From positions 1 to 64,000 of the forward strand of contig NZ_SJEW01000014.1 in the NCBI RefSeq assembly GCF_005930475.1: a stretch of 64,000 nucleotides of DNA, in the 5' to 3' direction. Under the pieces are notes generated by a model. It was not told the origin of the DNA. It made no database searches and saw nothing but the letters and a program-made list of their open reading frames with translations. Position 1 is the stretch's first letter. Each line of letters begins with the position of its first letter. The translations under genes and the position numbers were made by a program. Source of the DNA: Modestobacter altitudinis. Its GTDB lineage: Bacteria; Actinomycetota; Actinomycetes; Mycobacteriales; Geodermatophilaceae. Positions 1 through 12,016 of the stretch are shown here, in pieces.

Positions 1-3
1 ACC

Positions 4-942
4 GTGTCCCGCCCCGGCGCAGTGCCTGCCCCCGGGCTGCTCCCGGCCGACGAGGCCCCCGCCCGACTCCGCGTCGGCGTCGTGGGTGCCGGCCGGGTCG
101 GTGCCGTCCTCGGTGCCGCGCTCTCCGCCGCCGGTCATGAGGTGGTCGCCGCCTCGGGCCTGTCCGCCGCCTCGCACCTGCGCGCCTCCCGGCTGCTGCC
201 CGGCGTCCCGCTGCTGCCCGCCGACGAGGTGGTCGCCGCCAGCGACCTCGTCGTCCTGGCCGTGCCCGACGACATCCTCGCCGGTCTCGTCGCCGGCCTG
301 GCCGAGACCGGTGCCTGGCGCCGCGGCCAGCTGCTCTTCCACACCTCCGGCGCGCACGGGCTGACCGTGCTCGCACCGGCCGAGCAGGCCGGGGTCCTCC
401 CGCTGGCGCTGCACCCGGCGATGACCTTCTCCGGCGGCCCCGAGGACCTGCACCGGGTGGTGGCCGCCCCGTTCGGGGTCACCAGCCGCCCCGAGCACCG
501 CCCGGTCGCCGAGACGCTGGTCCTGGAGATGGGCGGGGAGCCGTTCTGGGTGGCGGAGTCCGACCGCGGGCTCTACCACGCAGCGCTGGTCACTGGCGCC
601 AACCACCTGGTCACCCTGGTCGCCGAGGCCGCCGACCTGCTGCGGACCGCCGGCGTCACCGACCCGGCCCGGGTGCTGACCCCGCTGCTGACCGCCGCGC
701 TGGACAACGGGCTGCGCCGTGGCGACCGCGGCCTCACCGGGCCGGTCAGCCGCGGCGACGTCGGCACCGTCGCCGCGCACCTGCAGACGCTCACCGAGCG
801 GGCGCCGTCGTCCGTGGACGCCTACGTCGCGCTCGCCCGGCGCACGACCGAGCGGGCGCTGGCCGCCGGCCGGCTCAAGCGGCACGAGGGCGCACCGCTG
901 CTCGACCTGCTCGACGGGTCGGCCGAGGAGGCCGCGCGATGA
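4..942 (+). CDS. Rossmann-like, DUF2520 domain protein (Rv3603c-like)
   Basis: The 312-aa protein begins with a Rossmann nucleotide-binding fold, GxGxxG at residues 28-33 (GAGRVG), and carries the HPAMTFSG motif near residue 137 typical of the DUF2520 family. These proteins resemble NADP-dependent reductases such as ketopantoate or pyrroline-carboxylate reductases. The stop overlaps the panC start by ATGA, so it is translationally coupled to pantothenate synthesis, as in the M. tuberculosis Rv3603c-panC-panD order. A role as the ketopantoate-reducing partner is inference. The GTG at position 4 is the first visible start; the gene could extend upstream of the window. Confidence 0.88.
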   Translation: MSRPGAVPAPGLLPADEAPARLRVGVVGAGRVGAVLGAALSAAGHEVVAASGLSAASHLRASRLLPGVPLLPADEVVAASDLVVLAVPDDILAGLVAGLAETGAWRRGQLLFHTSGAHGLTVLAPAEQAGVLPLALHPAMTFSGGPEDLHRVVAAPFGVTSRPEHRPVAETLVLEMGGEPFWVAESDRGLYHAALVTGANHLVTLVAEAADLLRTAGVTDPARVLTPLLTAALDNGLRRGDRGLTGPVSRGDVGTVAAHLQTLTERAPSSVDAYVALARRTTERALAAGRLKRHEGAPLLDLLDGSAEEAAR

Positions 943-1787
943 ACACCACGCCTGCTGTCGCCGAGACCACCGCCCACCTGCGCAAGCTCCGCGACGAGCT
1001 GCCGGGCCCGGTCGTGCTGGTGCCCACCATGGGCGCGCTGCACGAGGGGCACCGCACCCTGGTCCGGGCGGCCAGGGCGCTCGGCGGCAGCGTGGTGGTC
1101 TCGGTGTTCGTCAACCCCACCCAGTTCGCCCCCGGCGAGGACTTCGACCGCTATCCGCGCACCTGGGACGCCGACCTCGCCGCGCTGGCGGAGGAGGGCA
1201 CCGACCTGGTGTTCCACCCGCCGGTGGACGAGGTCTACCCGCCCGGAGCGGTCGGTGTGACCGTGCAGCCGGGTCCGCTCGGGGACGTGCTGGAGGGCGC
1301 CGTCCGCCCCGGGCACTTCACCGGCGTGCTCACCGTGGTCGCCAAGCTCCTCGGCCTGGTCCGCCCGGACGTCGCGGTGTTCGGCGAGAAGGACTACCAG
1401 CAGCTGACCCTCGTCCGGGCGATGGCCCGGGAGCTGGCGCTGGGTGTCGAGGTGGTCGGCGTGCCGACCGTGCGCGAGGACGACGGCATGGCGCTGTCCA
1501 GCCGCAACCGGTACCTCAGCGTGGAGCAGCGCACCGCCGCCGCCTCGATCTCCGCCGCGCTGCGGGCCGGCGCAGCCGCCGGACCGGACGGGCCGGACGC
1601 CGTCCTGGCCGCTGCCCGGTCCGTGCTGGCCGCCGCACCGGGGCTGGTGCCGGACTACCTGGAGCTCACCGACCCCGACCTCGGCCCGGTGCCGGGCACC
1701 GGACCCGCCCGCCTGCTGGTCGCCGCCCGCGCCGGCGGCACCCGGCTCATCGACAACACCGAGATCGACCTGGGGGACCCCCGATGA
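939..1787 (+). CDS. panC: Pantoate--beta-alanine ligase (pantothenate synthetase)
   Basis: PanC joins pantoate and beta-alanine in an ATP-dependent reaction to give pantothenate, the CoA precursor, in the cytosol. The 282-aa product has the class I nucleotidyl-transferase signature [10 protein letters not shown] at residues 29-38, the family motif FGEKDYQQL near residue 148 and SSRNRYLS near 187 in place of KMSKS. Length is normal for the family. The ATG overlaps the upstream stop and the gene's own stop overlaps panD, so the three form one operon. Confidence 0.97.
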   Translation: MNTTPAVAETTAHLRKLRDELPGPVVLVPTMGALHEGHRTLVRAARALGGSVVVSVFVNPTQFAPGEDFDRYPRTWDADLAALAEEGTDLVFHPPVDEVYPPGAVGVTVQPGPLGDVLEGAVRPGHFTGVLTVVAKLLGLVRPDVAVFGEKDYQQLTLVRAMARELALGVEVVGVPTVREDDGMALSSRNRYLSVEQRTAAASISAALRAGAAAGPDGPDAVLAAARSVLAAAPGLVPDYLELTDPDLGPVPGTGPARLLVAARAGGTRLIDNTEIDLGDPR

Positions 1788-2209
1788 TGCGCACCATGCT
1801 CAAGAGCAAGATCCACCGGGCGACCGTGACCCAGGCCGACCTGCACTACGTCGGCTCGGTGACCATCGACGAGGACCTGCTGGACGCCGCGGACCTGCTG
1901 CCCGGCGAGCAGGTGGCGATCGTCGACGTCACCAACGGCGCCCGGCTGGAGACCTACGTGATCCCCGGTGAGCGGGGCACCGGGGTCATCGGCATCAACG
2001 GCGCCGCCGCGCACCTCGTGCACCCCGGCGACCTGGTCATCCTGATCAGCTACGGCCTGATGGACGAGACCGAGGCGAAGTCCTTCCTCCCCAGGGTCGT
2101 GCACGTCGACGGCGCGAACCGGGTCGTCGAGCTCGGCGCCGATCCCTCCGCCCCGGTGCCCGGCGCTCCCGACCAGGAGCGCAGCGCGCTCGGCGTACCG
2201 GTCCGTTGA
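1784..2209 (+). CDS. panD: Aspartate 1-decarboxylase
   Basis: PanD makes beta-alanine from aspartate for PanC. It is a pyruvoyl enzyme made by self-cleavage of a proenzyme between Gly24 and Ser25. Starting at the ATG at 1784 places the GS pair of HYVGSVTID exactly at residues 24-25, which supports this start over the in-frame ATG at 1787. The product is 141 aa, normal length. The ATGA overlap with panC indicates translational coupling; the stop overlaps the TTG start of nadB. Confidence 0.96.
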   Translation: MMRTMLKSKIHRATVTQADLHYVGSVTIDEDLLDAADLLPGEQVAIVDVTNGARLETYVIPGERGTGVIGINGAAAHLVHPGDLVILISYGLMDETEAKSFLPRVVHVDGANRVVELGADPSAPVPGAPDQERSALGVPVR

Positions 2210-3876
2210 CCGGGTCGGCGCTCGCCCGGGCCACCGGGCTGCCGTCGCGGCTGCGGGCGCCGGAACCGGGTTGGGAGCTGACCGCGGACGTCTGCGTCGT
2301 CGGGTCCGGCGTCGCCGGTCTCTGCGTGGCGCTGCACGCCCGCGCGGCGGGGCTGTCGGTCGCCGTCGTCACCAAGGTCGAGGTGGACGACGGCTCGACC
2401 CGCTGGGCGCAGGGCGGGATCGCCGCCGTCCTCAGCCCGACCGACACCCCCGCTGCGCACGCCCGGGACACCGAGGTCGCCGGCGTCGGGCTGTGCGACC
2501 CGGCGGCGGTGCGAGCCCTGGTCACCGAGGGACCGGACCGGCTGCACGAGCTGATCACCTGGGGCGCCGCCTTCGACCGGGACGGCGCCGGTCACCTGCT
2601 GCTCACCCGTGAGGGCGGGCACTCCACCGACCGGATCGTGCACGCGGGCGGCGACGCCACCGGCGCCGAGGTGCAGCGCGCCCTCCGGGACGCCGTCGCC
2701 GCCGACCCCGGGACCACCCTGATCGAGCACGCGATGGTGCTCGACGTCGTCCGGGACGTCGCCGGCCGGGTCGCCGGCGTCACCCTGCACGTGCTGGGCG
2801 AGGGCAGCGCCGACGGGGTCGGGGCCGTCCGGGCGCGGGCCGTCGTGCTGGCCACCGGCGGGATGGGCCAGGTGTACGCCGCCACCACCAACCCCGCGGT
2901 CTCCACCGGCGACGGCGTCGCTCTCGGACTGCGCGCCGGTGCGGTCGCCACCGACCTGGAGTTCGTCCAGTTCCACCCGACCGCCCTCTACCTCGGGCCG
3001 GGCGCGCGCGGCCAGCAGCCGCTGGTCTCCGAGGCGCTGCGCGGGGAGGGCGCAGTGCTCCGCGACGGGGCCGGTGATCGGTTCATGGTCGGCACCCACC
3101 CGTCGGCCGAGCTGGCGCCGCGCGACGTCGTGGCCAAGGCGATCACCCGGGTGCAGCTGCGCGACGGCGTGGACCACGTGTGGCTCGACGCCCGGGAGGT
3201 CCCCGGGCTGGCCGCGCGGTTCCCGACCATCGTGGCCCGCTGCCGGGAGGCCGGCATCGACCCGGCGACAGCTCTCGTCCCGGTCACCCCCGCTGCGCAC
3301 TACGCCTCCGGCGGGCTGGCCACCGACCTGTCCGGCCGCACCACGGTGCCCGGGCTCTACGCCTGCGGCGAGGTGGCCTGCACCGGCGTGCACGGTGCCA
3401 ACCGGCTGGCGTCGAACTCGCTGCTGGAGGGGCTGGTCTTCGCCGGGCGGATCGGCGATGCCCTGGCCCGGGAGCTGCCGGTGCCGACGGCCGGCGAGCC
3501 GGCCGACGCCCGTCCCGAGGGGCTCGTCGACGCCGCGGCCCGCGCCGACCTCACCGGCACGATGTCCGCGCGGGTGGGCGCGCTGCGCAGCGGCACCGGG
3601 CTGGCGGCGGCCGCCGAGCGGCTGGCCGCGCTGGGGGAGCGGACCACCGCCGACCCCGGGGTGCCCGGCTGGGAGACCACCGACCTGCTCACCGTCGCGA
3701 CCGCGATCACCGCCGCGGCAGCCGCGCGCGAGGAGACCCGCGGCTGCCACTGGCGCGAGGACCATCCCGAGGCGGAGGAGGACTGGCGCGTGCACCTGGA
3801 CGTCCGGCTGGACGGCGACGGCGAGGTGGCGCTGACCCGCCGCCCCGTCGGTGAGCCGGTGGAGGTGACCTGGTGA
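2206..3876 (+). CDS. nadB: L-aspartate oxidase
   Basis: NadB oxidises L-aspartate to iminoaspartate with FAD, the first step of de novo NAD synthesis. The 556-aa protein has the FAD dinucleotide motif VVGSGVAGL near residues 31-39, RWAQGGIAA near 66, and the flavoprotein block with [10 protein letters not shown] and [19 protein letters not shown] around residues 365-400. The start is an unusual TTG at 2206 overlapping the panD stop (TTGA); no ATG or GTG lies before the FAD motif, so TTG is the only sensible start. nadA is not in the window; nadC follows directly. Confidence 0.95.
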   Translation: MTGSALARATGLPSRLRAPEPGWELTADVCVVGSGVAGLCVALHARAAGLSVAVVTKVEVDDGSTRWAQGGIAAVLSPTDTPAAHARDTEVAGVGLCDPAAVRALVTEGPDRLHELITWGAAFDRDGAGHLLLTREGGHSTDRIVHAGGDATGAEVQRALRDAVAADPGTTLIEHAMVLDVVRDVAGRVAGVTLHVLGEGSADGVGAVRARAVVLATGGMGQVYAATTNPAVSTGDGVALGLRAGAVATDLEFVQFHPTALYLGPGARGQQPLVSEALRGEGAVLRDGAGDRFMVGTHPSAELAPRDVVAKAITRVQLRDGVDHVWLDAREVPGLAARFPTIVARCREAGIDPATALVPVTPAAHYASGGLATDLSGRTTVPGLYACGEVACTGVHGANRLASNSLLEGLVFAGRIGDALARELPVPTAGEPADARPEGLVDAAARADLTGTMSARVGALRSGTGLAAAAERLAALGERTTADPGVPGWETTDLLTVATAITAAAAAREETRGCHWREDHPEAEEDWRVHLDVRLDGDGEVALTRRPVGEPVEVTW

Positions 3877-4808
3877 GCGAGCCGGTCCACCGGTCGCTGC
3901 CCGCCGACCCGACCGACCTGACCGGGACCGGGCTGACCGCCGGCTGGGTCGACGAGCTGGTCGAGCGCACCCTCACCGAGGACCTCACCGGCGGCGCCCC
4001 GCTGCCCCGCGAGCCCGACATCGCGGTCGGCTACGACGTCACCAGCGCGGCCACGGTGTCCGGCGCGCAGTTCGGCACGGCGGACCTGGTGGCCAGGGCC
4101 GACGGGGTGGTCGCCGGGCTGCCGGTGGCCGCCCGCGTCTTCACCCGGCTTGCCCCGGGTGCCGCGCTCACCGCCGGCGCGACCGACGGCGACCGGGTGC
4201 GCCGCGGGGACGTGCTGCTCACCGTCCGCGGCCCGGTGCGGGCGCTGCTGGCCGCCGAGCGCAGCGCGCTGAACATCGCCAGCCGGGCCAGCGGCATCGC
4301 CACGCACACCCGCGCCTGGGCCGACGCGGTGGCCGGCACCGGCGCCGTCGTCCTGGACACCCGCAAGACGACCCCGGGCCTGCGCCCGCTGGAGAAGTAC
4401 GCGGTGCGCTGCGGCGGGGGGTCGAACAAGCGCATGGGGCTCTACGACGTCGCGATGGTCAAGGACAACCACGTCGCGGCCGCCGGGTCGGTGGCCGCCG
4501 CGGTCGCGTTGGTGCGCGAGCGCGCACCGCGGATCACCGTGCAGGTCGAGTGCGACACGCTGGAGCAGGTCACCGAGGCGGTGGACGCCGGCGCGGACTT
4601 CCTGCTGCTGGACAACATGACCCCCGACGAGCTGCGGGCGGTGGTCGCGCTCGTGGGTGACCTCGACGTGGAGCTGGAGGCCACCGGCGGGCTGACCCTC
4701 GCCTTGGCCCGCGAGGTCGCCGACACCGGCGTGGACTTCCTCTCCGTCGGCGCCCTCACCCACTCCTCGCCGATCCTGGACCTCGCCCTCGACCTGCGGG
4801 AGGAGTGA
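3873..4808 (+). CDS. nadC: Nicotinate-nucleotide pyrophosphorylase (carboxylating)
   Basis: NadC converts quinolinate and PRPP to nicotinate mononucleotide, CO2 and pyrophosphate, joining the aspartate branch to NAD synthesis. The 311-aa product shows DTRKTTPGLR near residue 164, KRMGLYDVAMVKDNHV near 189 and a C-terminal barrel with the ATGGLT and DFLSVGALTHS motifs of type II phosphoribosyltransferases. The GTG start overlaps the nadB stop (GTGA). It lies between nadB and coaX in one run of cofactor genes. Confidence 0.96.
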   Translation: MSEPVHRSLPADPTDLTGTGLTAGWVDELVERTLTEDLTGGAPLPREPDIAVGYDVTSAATVSGAQFGTADLVARADGVVAGLPVAARVFTRLAPGAALTAGATDGDRVRRGDVLLTVRGPVRALLAAERSALNIASRASGIATHTRAWADAVAGTGAVVLDTRKTTPGLRPLEKYAVRCGGGSNKRMGLYDVAMVKDNHVAAAGSVAAAVALVRERAPRITVQVECDTLEQVTEAVDAGADFLLLDNMTPDELRAVVALVGDLDVELEATGGLTLALAREVADTGVDFLSVGALTHSSPILDLALDLREE

Positions 4809-4811
4809 GCG

Positions 4812-5624
4812 GTGCTGCTCGCCGTGGACGTCGGCAACAGCCAGACCGTGCTGGCCACCTTCGACGGGAACCGGCGGGTCGGCTGCTGGCGGGTCACCAC
4901 GCACGCGCGGGCGACCTCCGACGAGTTGCTCATGCTCTGGCGCGGGCTGCTGCGGGACACCGAGGTCACCGGCGTGGCCGCCTGCTCGACCGTCCCGGCA
5001 CTGCTGCCGGCGCTGCGCCGGCTGCTGGAGTCCCTCGCCGTCCCGGTCACCCTGATCGGCCCGGGGGTGCGCACCGGCGTCCCGCTGCACGTGGACAACC
5101 CGCGGGAGGTGGGCGCGGACCGGGTGGTCACCGCGCTCGCCGCGCACGAGCTGTACGGGAAGCGGCCTGACGGGCGCGGGCGGCCGGTCGTCGTCGTCGA
5201 CTTCGGCACCTCGACCAACGTCGACGCCGTGGGGCCGGACGGGCAGTTCCTCGGCGGGGCACTGGCGCCTGGGCTGGAGGTGAGCCTGGAGGCGCTGGCG
5301 AACCGGGCGGCGCAGCTGCGCTCGGTCGAGCTGACCGTGCCGACCCACGCGATCGGCAAGAACACCGTCGCGGCGCTGCAGTCCGGCGTGGTGCTGGGCT
5401 TCGCCGGTCTGGTCGACGGGCTGGTCGGGCGGATCGCCGCAGAGCTCATCGACCAGTTCGGCGCCTCCCCGGTGGTCGTGGCCACCGGTGGGCTGCACCC
5501 GCTGGTGGTGGACAGCTGCCGGTCGATCGGCGAGCGTGACCCCGATCTCACCGTGCACGGACTGCGGCTGGCCTTCGAGCGGCACCAGGCCAGCGGTGGA
5601 GGGCCACCGTCGTCCCGCCCGTAG
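4812..5624 (+). CDS. coaX: Type III pantothenate kinase
   Basis: CoaX phosphorylates pantothenate, the committed step to CoA, completing the pathway started by panC and panD in the same operon. The 270-aa protein starts with the ASKHA phosphate-binding motif VDVGNSQT, then GADRVVT near residue 106 and the second phosphate motif [11 protein letters not shown] near 129. The normal family motif is DxGNT, here DVGNSQ, a conservative change. The GTG start lies 3 nt after the nadC stop. The last residues run into the probable promoter of lysS. Confidence 0.95.
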   Translation: MLLAVDVGNSQTVLATFDGNRRVGCWRVTTHARATSDELLMLWRGLLRDTEVTGVAACSTVPALLPALRRLLESLAVPVTLIGPGVRTGVPLHVDNPREVGADRVVTALAAHELYGKRPDGRGRPVVVVDFGTSTNVDAVGPDGQFLGGALAPGLEVSLEALANRAAQLRSVELTVPTHAIGKNTVAALQSGVVLGFAGLVDGLVGRIAAELIDQFGASPVVVATGGLHPLVVDSCRSIGERDPDLTVHGLRLAFERHQASGGGPPSSRP

Positions 5625-5634
5625 TCTCGTCGCC
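5622..5634 (+). promoter_or_regulatory. Candidate leaderless -10 box for lysS
   Basis: TAGTCT at 5622-5627 fits the actinobacterial -10 pattern TAnnnT, and only 7 nt separate it from the GTG start at 5635. No Shine-Dalgarno sequence is visible. This is the spacing expected when transcription begins at the start codon itself. The box overlaps the coaX stop codon. Confidence 0.5.
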
Positions 5635-7149
5635 GTGAGTGAGGAACCCCCCGGCCAGGTCGCAGCGCCCGAGGACGAGCTGCCCGAGCAGCTCCGGGTC
5701 CGGCGGGCCAAGCTCGACCGGCTCCGGGAGTCCGGGATCGACCCCTATCCCGTCGTCGTGGCCCGCACCGCCAGCCTGGCCGACGTGCGCGCAGAGCACC
5801 CCGACCTCGAGCCGGACACCATGACCGGCCAGCAGGTGGGCGTCACCGGCCGAGTCATCTTCTCCCGCAACACCGGCAAGCTCTGCTTCGCGACGCTGCG
5901 CGAGGGAGACACCGAGCTGCAGGTCATGCTCTCCCGCGACCGGGTGGGGGAGGAGGCGCTCGCCGCCTGGAAGGCCGACGTCGACCTCGGTGACCACGTG
6001 CTCGTCACCGGTGAGGTGGGGACGTCGCGGCGCGGTGAGCTGTCGGTCTTCGCCGACTCGTGGGTGCTCGCGGCCAAGGCGCTGCGCCCGCTGCCGGTCG
6101 CGCACAAGCCGATGAGCGAGGAACTGCGGGTCCGCCGTCGGTACGTCGACCTCATCGTGCGCGACGAGGCCCGGCGGACCGTCCAGGAACGGGCGGCGGT
6201 GATGAGCTCGCTGCGGGCGGGGCTCACCGGTCGCGGCTTCTTGGAGGTCGAGACCCCGATGCTGCAGACGGTGCACGGCGGCGCTGCCGCGCGTCCGTTC
6301 CGCACGCACATGAACGCCTTCGACCTCGACCTCTACCTGCGCATCGCGCCCGAGTTGTTCCTCAAGCGCTGCATCGTGGGCGGCCTGGACCGCGTCTTCG
6401 AGATCAATCGCAACTTCCGCAACGAAGGTGCCGACTCCTCGCACTCGCCGGAGTTCGCGATGCTCGAGTTCTATGCCGCGTACGGCGATTACTCCGACGG
6501 CGCGCGCATCACCCGCGAGCTCGTCCAGGAATGCTGTGCGGCGCTGTTCGGCGACCACGTGGCGCGTCATCACGACGGCACGGAACTGGACCTGTCCGGA
6601 GAGTGGCCGCAGATCCCGCTCTACACCGCGGTGTCGGAGGCAGTGGGGGAGGAGGTCACCCCGCAGACCCCGGTCGAGCAGTTGCGCGCCCTCGCCGCTG
6701 CCCACGACATCGGGGTCGACCCGGCGTGGCTGCCGGGCAAGGTGGTCGAGGAGGTGTTCGAGGCGCTGGTGCAGCACACGTTGCAGTCGCCCACGTTCGT
6801 CATCGACTACCCGCTGGACACCTCCCCGCTGACCCGGGCGCACCGCTCGACGCCGGGTCTTGCCGAGAAGTGGGACCTCTACATCGGCGGGATCGAGCGC
6901 GGCACCGGCTACTCCGAGCTGGTGGACCCGGTGGCCCAGCGGGAGCGGTTCACCCAGCAGGCGCTGCTCGCCGCCGCCGGCGACCCCGAGGCGATGGCCC
7001 TCGACGAGGACTTCCTGGAGGCCCTCGAGTACGGGATGCCGCCGACCGCCGGTGTCGGGATGGGCATCGACCGGCTGATGATGACGCTCACCGGATTGGG
7101 CATCAGGGAGACGATCCTGTTCCCCCTCGTGCGCCCGCTGCACCAATAG
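5635..7149 (+). CDS. lysS: Lysyl-tRNA synthetase, class II
   Basis: LysS charges tRNA-Lys. The 504-aa protein has an N-terminal OB-fold anticodon domain (about residues 60-170), class II motif 2 with [11 protein letters not shown] near residue 257, the SSHSPEF variant seen in actinobacterial LysRS, and motif 3 [11 protein letters not shown] near residue 474. The open frame extends upstream into coaX, but the GTG at 5635 gives the standard length and follows a TAGTCT -10 box by 7 nt. The place between coaX and lsr2 matches Rv3598c. Confidence 0.95.
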   Translation: MSEEPPGQVAAPEDELPEQLRVRRAKLDRLRESGIDPYPVVVARTASLADVRAEHPDLEPDTMTGQQVGVTGRVIFSRNTGKLCFATLREGDTELQVMLSRDRVGEEALAAWKADVDLGDHVLVTGEVGTSRRGELSVFADSWVLAAKALRPLPVAHKPMSEELRVRRRYVDLIVRDEARRTVQERAAVMSSLRAGLTGRGFLEVETPMLQTVHGGAAARPFRTHMNAFDLDLYLRIAPELFLKRCIVGGLDRVFEINRNFRNEGADSSHSPEFAMLEFYAAYGDYSDGARITRELVQECCAALFGDHVARHHDGTELDLSGEWPQIPLYTAVSEAVGEEVTPQTPVEQLRALAAAHDIGVDPAWLPGKVVEEVFEALVQHTLQSPTFVIDYPLDTSPLTRAHRSTPGLAEKWDLYIGGIERGTGYSELVDPVAQRERFTQQALLAAAGDPEAMALDEDFLEALEYGMPPTAGVGMGIDRLMMTLTGLGIRETILFPLVRPLHQ

Positions 7150-7289
7150 CGTCACCTGTTCGGGGGCATTCTGTCGGCATTTGCACCGGCATTGGTGTCA
7201 CAGCCGACCGATGTGGTGGAATGGGCCGTCGATCACGGGGCGGCAATACGACAGTCCGCATGTCCGGCGCAACAGGAAGCAGCAGACAA

Positions 7290-7643
7290 ATGGCACGCAA
7301 GGTCCAGGTCATCTTGAGCGACGACCTCGATGACAGCATCTCCGCTGACGAGACCGTCTCCTTCGCCCTCGACGGGACGACGTATGAGATCGACCTCTCC
7401 GAGAAGAACGCGAACGAGATGCGCGATGTGCTCGGCAAGTACGTCTCGGCCGCCCGCAAGGTGAGCAGCCGCGGCACCCGTGCCTCCGGTGCCGGCCGGT
7501 CCCGGGCGACCGGTGGCGGTGGCCGGATGGACCGCGAGCAGGCCGGCGCCATCCGTGAGTGGGCCCGCAAGAACGGCCACGAGGTCAGCGACCGCGGCCG
7601 CATCCCGGCCAGCGTCGTCGAGGCCTTCGAAGCCGCCCACTGA
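7290..7643 (+). CDS. lsr2: Nucleoid-associated protein Lsr2
   Basis: Lsr2 is the actinobacterial H-NS analogue: it bridges DNA and silences AT-rich or foreign genes. The 117-aa product has the N-terminal dimerisation domain (about 1-60, starting [14 protein letters not shown]), a basic Ser/Gly/Arg-rich linker (about 65-83) and a C-terminal DNA-binding domain with the RGR AT-hook-like motif in [13 protein letters not shown] (about residues 99-111). The ATG at 7290 gives the exact expected N-terminus. It is separated from lysS by 140 nt, so it likely has its own promoter. Confidence 0.97.
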   Translation: MARKVQVILSDDLDDSISADETVSFALDGTTYEIDLSEKNANEMRDVLGKYVSAARKVSSRGTRASGAGRSRATGGGGRMDREQAGAIREWARKNGHEVSDRGRIPASVVEAFEAAH

Positions 7644-7665
7644 CGGCCTGGCTGCAGGGCCCCGC

Positions 7666-7700
7666 CGCGAGCGCGCGAGTGGTGGGGGCAGGCAGGTCCT
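7666..7700. repeat. Degenerate copy of dispersed intergenic repeat
   Basis: The stretch GCGAGTGGTGGGGGCAGGCAGGTCC matches, with changes, the reverse complement of the repeat at 12717 and the copy at 30257. It lies directly after lsr2 and before a strong hairpin. It is the most diverged member of the family seen here. Confidence 0.4.
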
Positions 7701-7711
7701 CCGTGTTGCGT

Positions 7712-7746
7712 ACGGCCCGGTTCCCCGTCACGGGGAGCCGGGCCGT
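7712..7746 (+). terminator. Hairpin terminator after lsr2
   Basis: ACGGCCCGGTTCCCC pairs with CGGGGAGCCGGGCCGT across a short loop, leaving one G-T wobble. It sits 70 nt after the lsr2 stop and lacks a T tract, as is common in high-GC actinobacteria. Confidence 0.75.
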
Positions 7747-8013
7747 CGTGGTGTCCGGGGCTGGTGCGGGTGGGGCTGGCGGGGCAGTCGTCCGCTGACG
7801 GCGTAAAGGCGGCGGAACACCCTCAGTGGGACGACAGTTGTCTCCATCGAGCCACCCCGCCGGTCCGACGGCATCATCTCGACGCCGGGTGGGTGGTGCG
7901 AACTACAGTGGAACGACCGGTGCCCAGCGCGCCGACGAACGTCGGGTGTCCACCGTCCCCTGCGAGGGGGGCACGAGCACAGCAGGTCCAGCCGGTCAGA
8001 GGAGAAGCAGCAG
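7747..8013 (+). promoter_or_regulatory. clpC leader with SigR/SigH-type promoter
   Basis: The lsr2-clpC gap has no gene. GGAAC at 7814-7818 and GTT at 7837-7839 are separated by exactly 18 nt, matching the GGAAT-N18-GTT consensus of SigR (Streptomyces) and SigH (mycobacteria), the thiol-oxidative and heat stress sigma factors. Protease genes including clpC belong to that regulon in Streptomyces. The predicted leader is about 165 nt and ends in AGAGGAGAAG before the ATG. A second, housekeeping promoter cannot be excluded. Confidence 0.6.
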
Positions 8014-10557
<2,544 letters not shown>

Positions 10558-10578
10558 CCCGGAGCCAGCACGGCACAG

Positions 10579-10611
10579 AGGGCCGTCACCCGCACCGCGG
10601 GTGGCGGCCCT
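10579..10611 (+). terminator. clpC terminator hairpin
   Basis: AGGGCCGTCACCCGC and GCGGGTGGCGGCCCT form a 15-bp stem with one wobble pair around a 3-nt loop, 21 nt after the clpC stop. Confidence 0.85.
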
Positions 10612-10634
10612 CCGTCGTCGCCGCACACCTGCAC

Positions 10635-10649
10635 TTTCGCGCGATCAAG
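10635..10649. repeat. Single copy of the TTTCGCGCGATCAAG element
   Basis: This 15-mer is the exact reverse complement of CTTGATCGCGCGAAA, the core of the 24-bp tandem array at 44673-44903. Here it occurs once, between the clpC terminator and a small membrane gene, followed by a weaker echo CCCGCGATCACG. Confidence 0.6.
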
Positions 10650-10699
10650 TACCCGCGATCACGTGCCTGCGCTCGACCGAGGACCCGGGGGGTGCGGGG

Positions 10700-10912
10700 A
10701 TGGCACGTGGTGACCACCCGATGCGGACGCCGGTCTACGGCGGGCTGCTGATCGCCGCCGCGATGATCGGCGCCACGCTGGCCGTCACGGGCGACCGGAG
10801 CTGGCCGGGCTGGGCGCGGGTCGTGGTCTACACGGTGGCCGTCGTCGCCGTCCTGGTCGGAGCCCTGCTCACGCTCCGGGACCGCACCCCGCCCCGGAGA
10901 CCCCGCCGCTGA
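10700..10912 (+). CDS. Small two-helix membrane protein
   Basis: A 70-aa protein of unknown function. It has two predicted hydrophobic helices, about residues 13-30 (GGLLIAAAMIGATLAV) and 39-60 (RVVVYTVAVVAVLVGALLTL), and a basic C-terminus ending PPRRPRR. GGGG precedes the ATG at 10700; an alternative ATG lies at 10721. It is convergent with mutY, 24 nt away. No family was recognised. It could be chance in high-GC DNA, but the hydrophobic pattern and start context favour a real gene. Confidence 0.55.
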   Translation: MARGDHPMRTPVYGGLLIAAAMIGATLAVTGDRSWPGWARVVVYTVAVVAVLVGALLTLRDRTPPRRPRR

Positions 10913-10936
10913 GGTCAGCAGCTGCCGCGAGGGCCG

Positions 10937-11845
10937 TCACCCGGGGAGAGCGAACCGGCCATCCTCGGTCTGGACGACGAGACCGTCGACCAGCAGCGAG
11001 TCCAGGCAGCGGGAACGCTGGACGGCGTCCTCCCATGCCGGGACCAGGGCGTCGGGCTCGACCGGCTCGTGGGCGGCGCGCAGGACGTCCAGCAGCCGAC
11101 CCCGCACCTGTCGGTCGGTGCCGGCGAAGCGCTGCACCCGCCGCGGCGGACCGTCGTGCGCCGGGGACCCGGCGAGCCGCCAGGCGCAGCGGTCGCGCAC
11201 CGGGCAGGCGGCGCAGCGGGGCCTCCCGGCCACGCAGACCAGCGCGCCCAGCTCCATGACGGCCACCGAGAAGCGCACGGCCCGCTCGTCGTCTGCGGGA
11301 GCGAGCGCGGCGATGTCCAGCAGGTCGGCGGCGCGGGCGGGCGCCGCCTCGGCCCGCCCGTGCACCAGCCGCGCGACGACCCGGCGGACGTTGGTGTCCA
11401 CCACCGGCTGACGTCGTCCGTGACCGAAGCAGGAGACCGCCCGCGCGGTGTACGTCCCGATCCCGGGCAGCGCCTCCAGGTCGTCGACCTCGGCGGGGAC
11501 CGCGCCGGCATGCCGTTCGGTGATCGCGACAGCTGCCTCCCGCAGGCGCAGCGCACGGCGGGGGTAGCCGAGCTTCCCCCAGGCGCGGATCACCTCTGCC
11601 GGGCTCGCTGCCGCCATCGCCGTGGGAGTGGGCCACCGGGCCAGCCACTCCCGCCAGACGGGCTCCACGCGCGCCACGGGGGTCTGCTGCAGCATCACCT
11701 CGCTGACCAGGACGGCCCAGGGGTCGGTGTCCGGCTCTCGCCACGGGAGGTCTCGCGCGGCACCGGCGTACCAGTCGACGACGACCTCACCCACCGGCTC
11801 GTCGGTCGGACCGGGGGCGGGGGTTGCGGGGGACGTGCTGCTCAC
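10937..11845 (-). CDS. mutY: A/G-specific adenine glycosylase
   Basis: MutY removes adenine mispaired with 8-oxoguanine. The 302-aa product has the catalytic glutamate in SEVMLQQT, the helix-hairpin-helix LPGIGTYTARA, the catalytic aspartate in VVDTNVRR, and the iron-sulfur ligands Cys-x6-Cys-x2-Cys-x5-Cys in CVAGRPRCAACPVRDRC. It lacks the full C-terminal NUDIX-like domain of E. coli MutY, which is usual in actinobacteria. The GTG at 11845 is chosen because the open frame runs far upstream without family similarity. The location near disA-radA matches Rv3589. Confidence 0.94.
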   Translation of the reverse strand: MSSTSPATPAPGPTDEPVGEVVVDWYAGAARDLPWREPDTDPWAVLVSEVMLQQTPVARVEPVWREWLARWPTPTAMAAASPAEVIRAWGKLGYPRRALRLREAAVAITERHAGAVPAEVDDLEALPGIGTYTARAVSCFGHGRRQPVVDTNVRRVVARLVHGRAEAAPARAADLLDIAALAPADDERAVRFSVAVMELGALVCVAGRPRCAACPVRDRCAWRLAGSPAHDGPPRRVQRFAGTDRQVRGRLLDVLRAAHEPVEPDALVPAWEDAVQRSRCLDSLLVDGLVVQTEDGRFALPG

Positions 11846-12004
11846 GACCACGCAGTCTGCCCCGCTCGTCCACGAGACCCGCGCGGGACCCGTCCGCCAC
11901 GGTGGGTGATCGAGTCCGTGCGATCGAGTGACAACCGTGTGACCTGCGCAGACGGGCTCGGAGATGGCGTGGCGTGGCGTGCGGCCAGCGAGCGGACCGC
12001 CGGT

Positions 12005-12016
12005 TAGCGTCGCCAC
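12005..12016 (+). promoter_or_regulatory. Candidate leaderless -10 box
   Basis: TAGCGT at 12005-12010 precedes the GTG at 12017 by 6 nt with no Shine-Dalgarno between. This is one of the recurrent TAnnnT-N6-8-start arrangements in the window. Confidence 0.45.

Noticed and set aside
10635..10672. CGATCAAGT...CGATCACG as an operator pair for the small membrane gene
   Set aside because: The two halves are direct rather than inverted and the first belongs to the dispersed element; there is no evidence of regulation.
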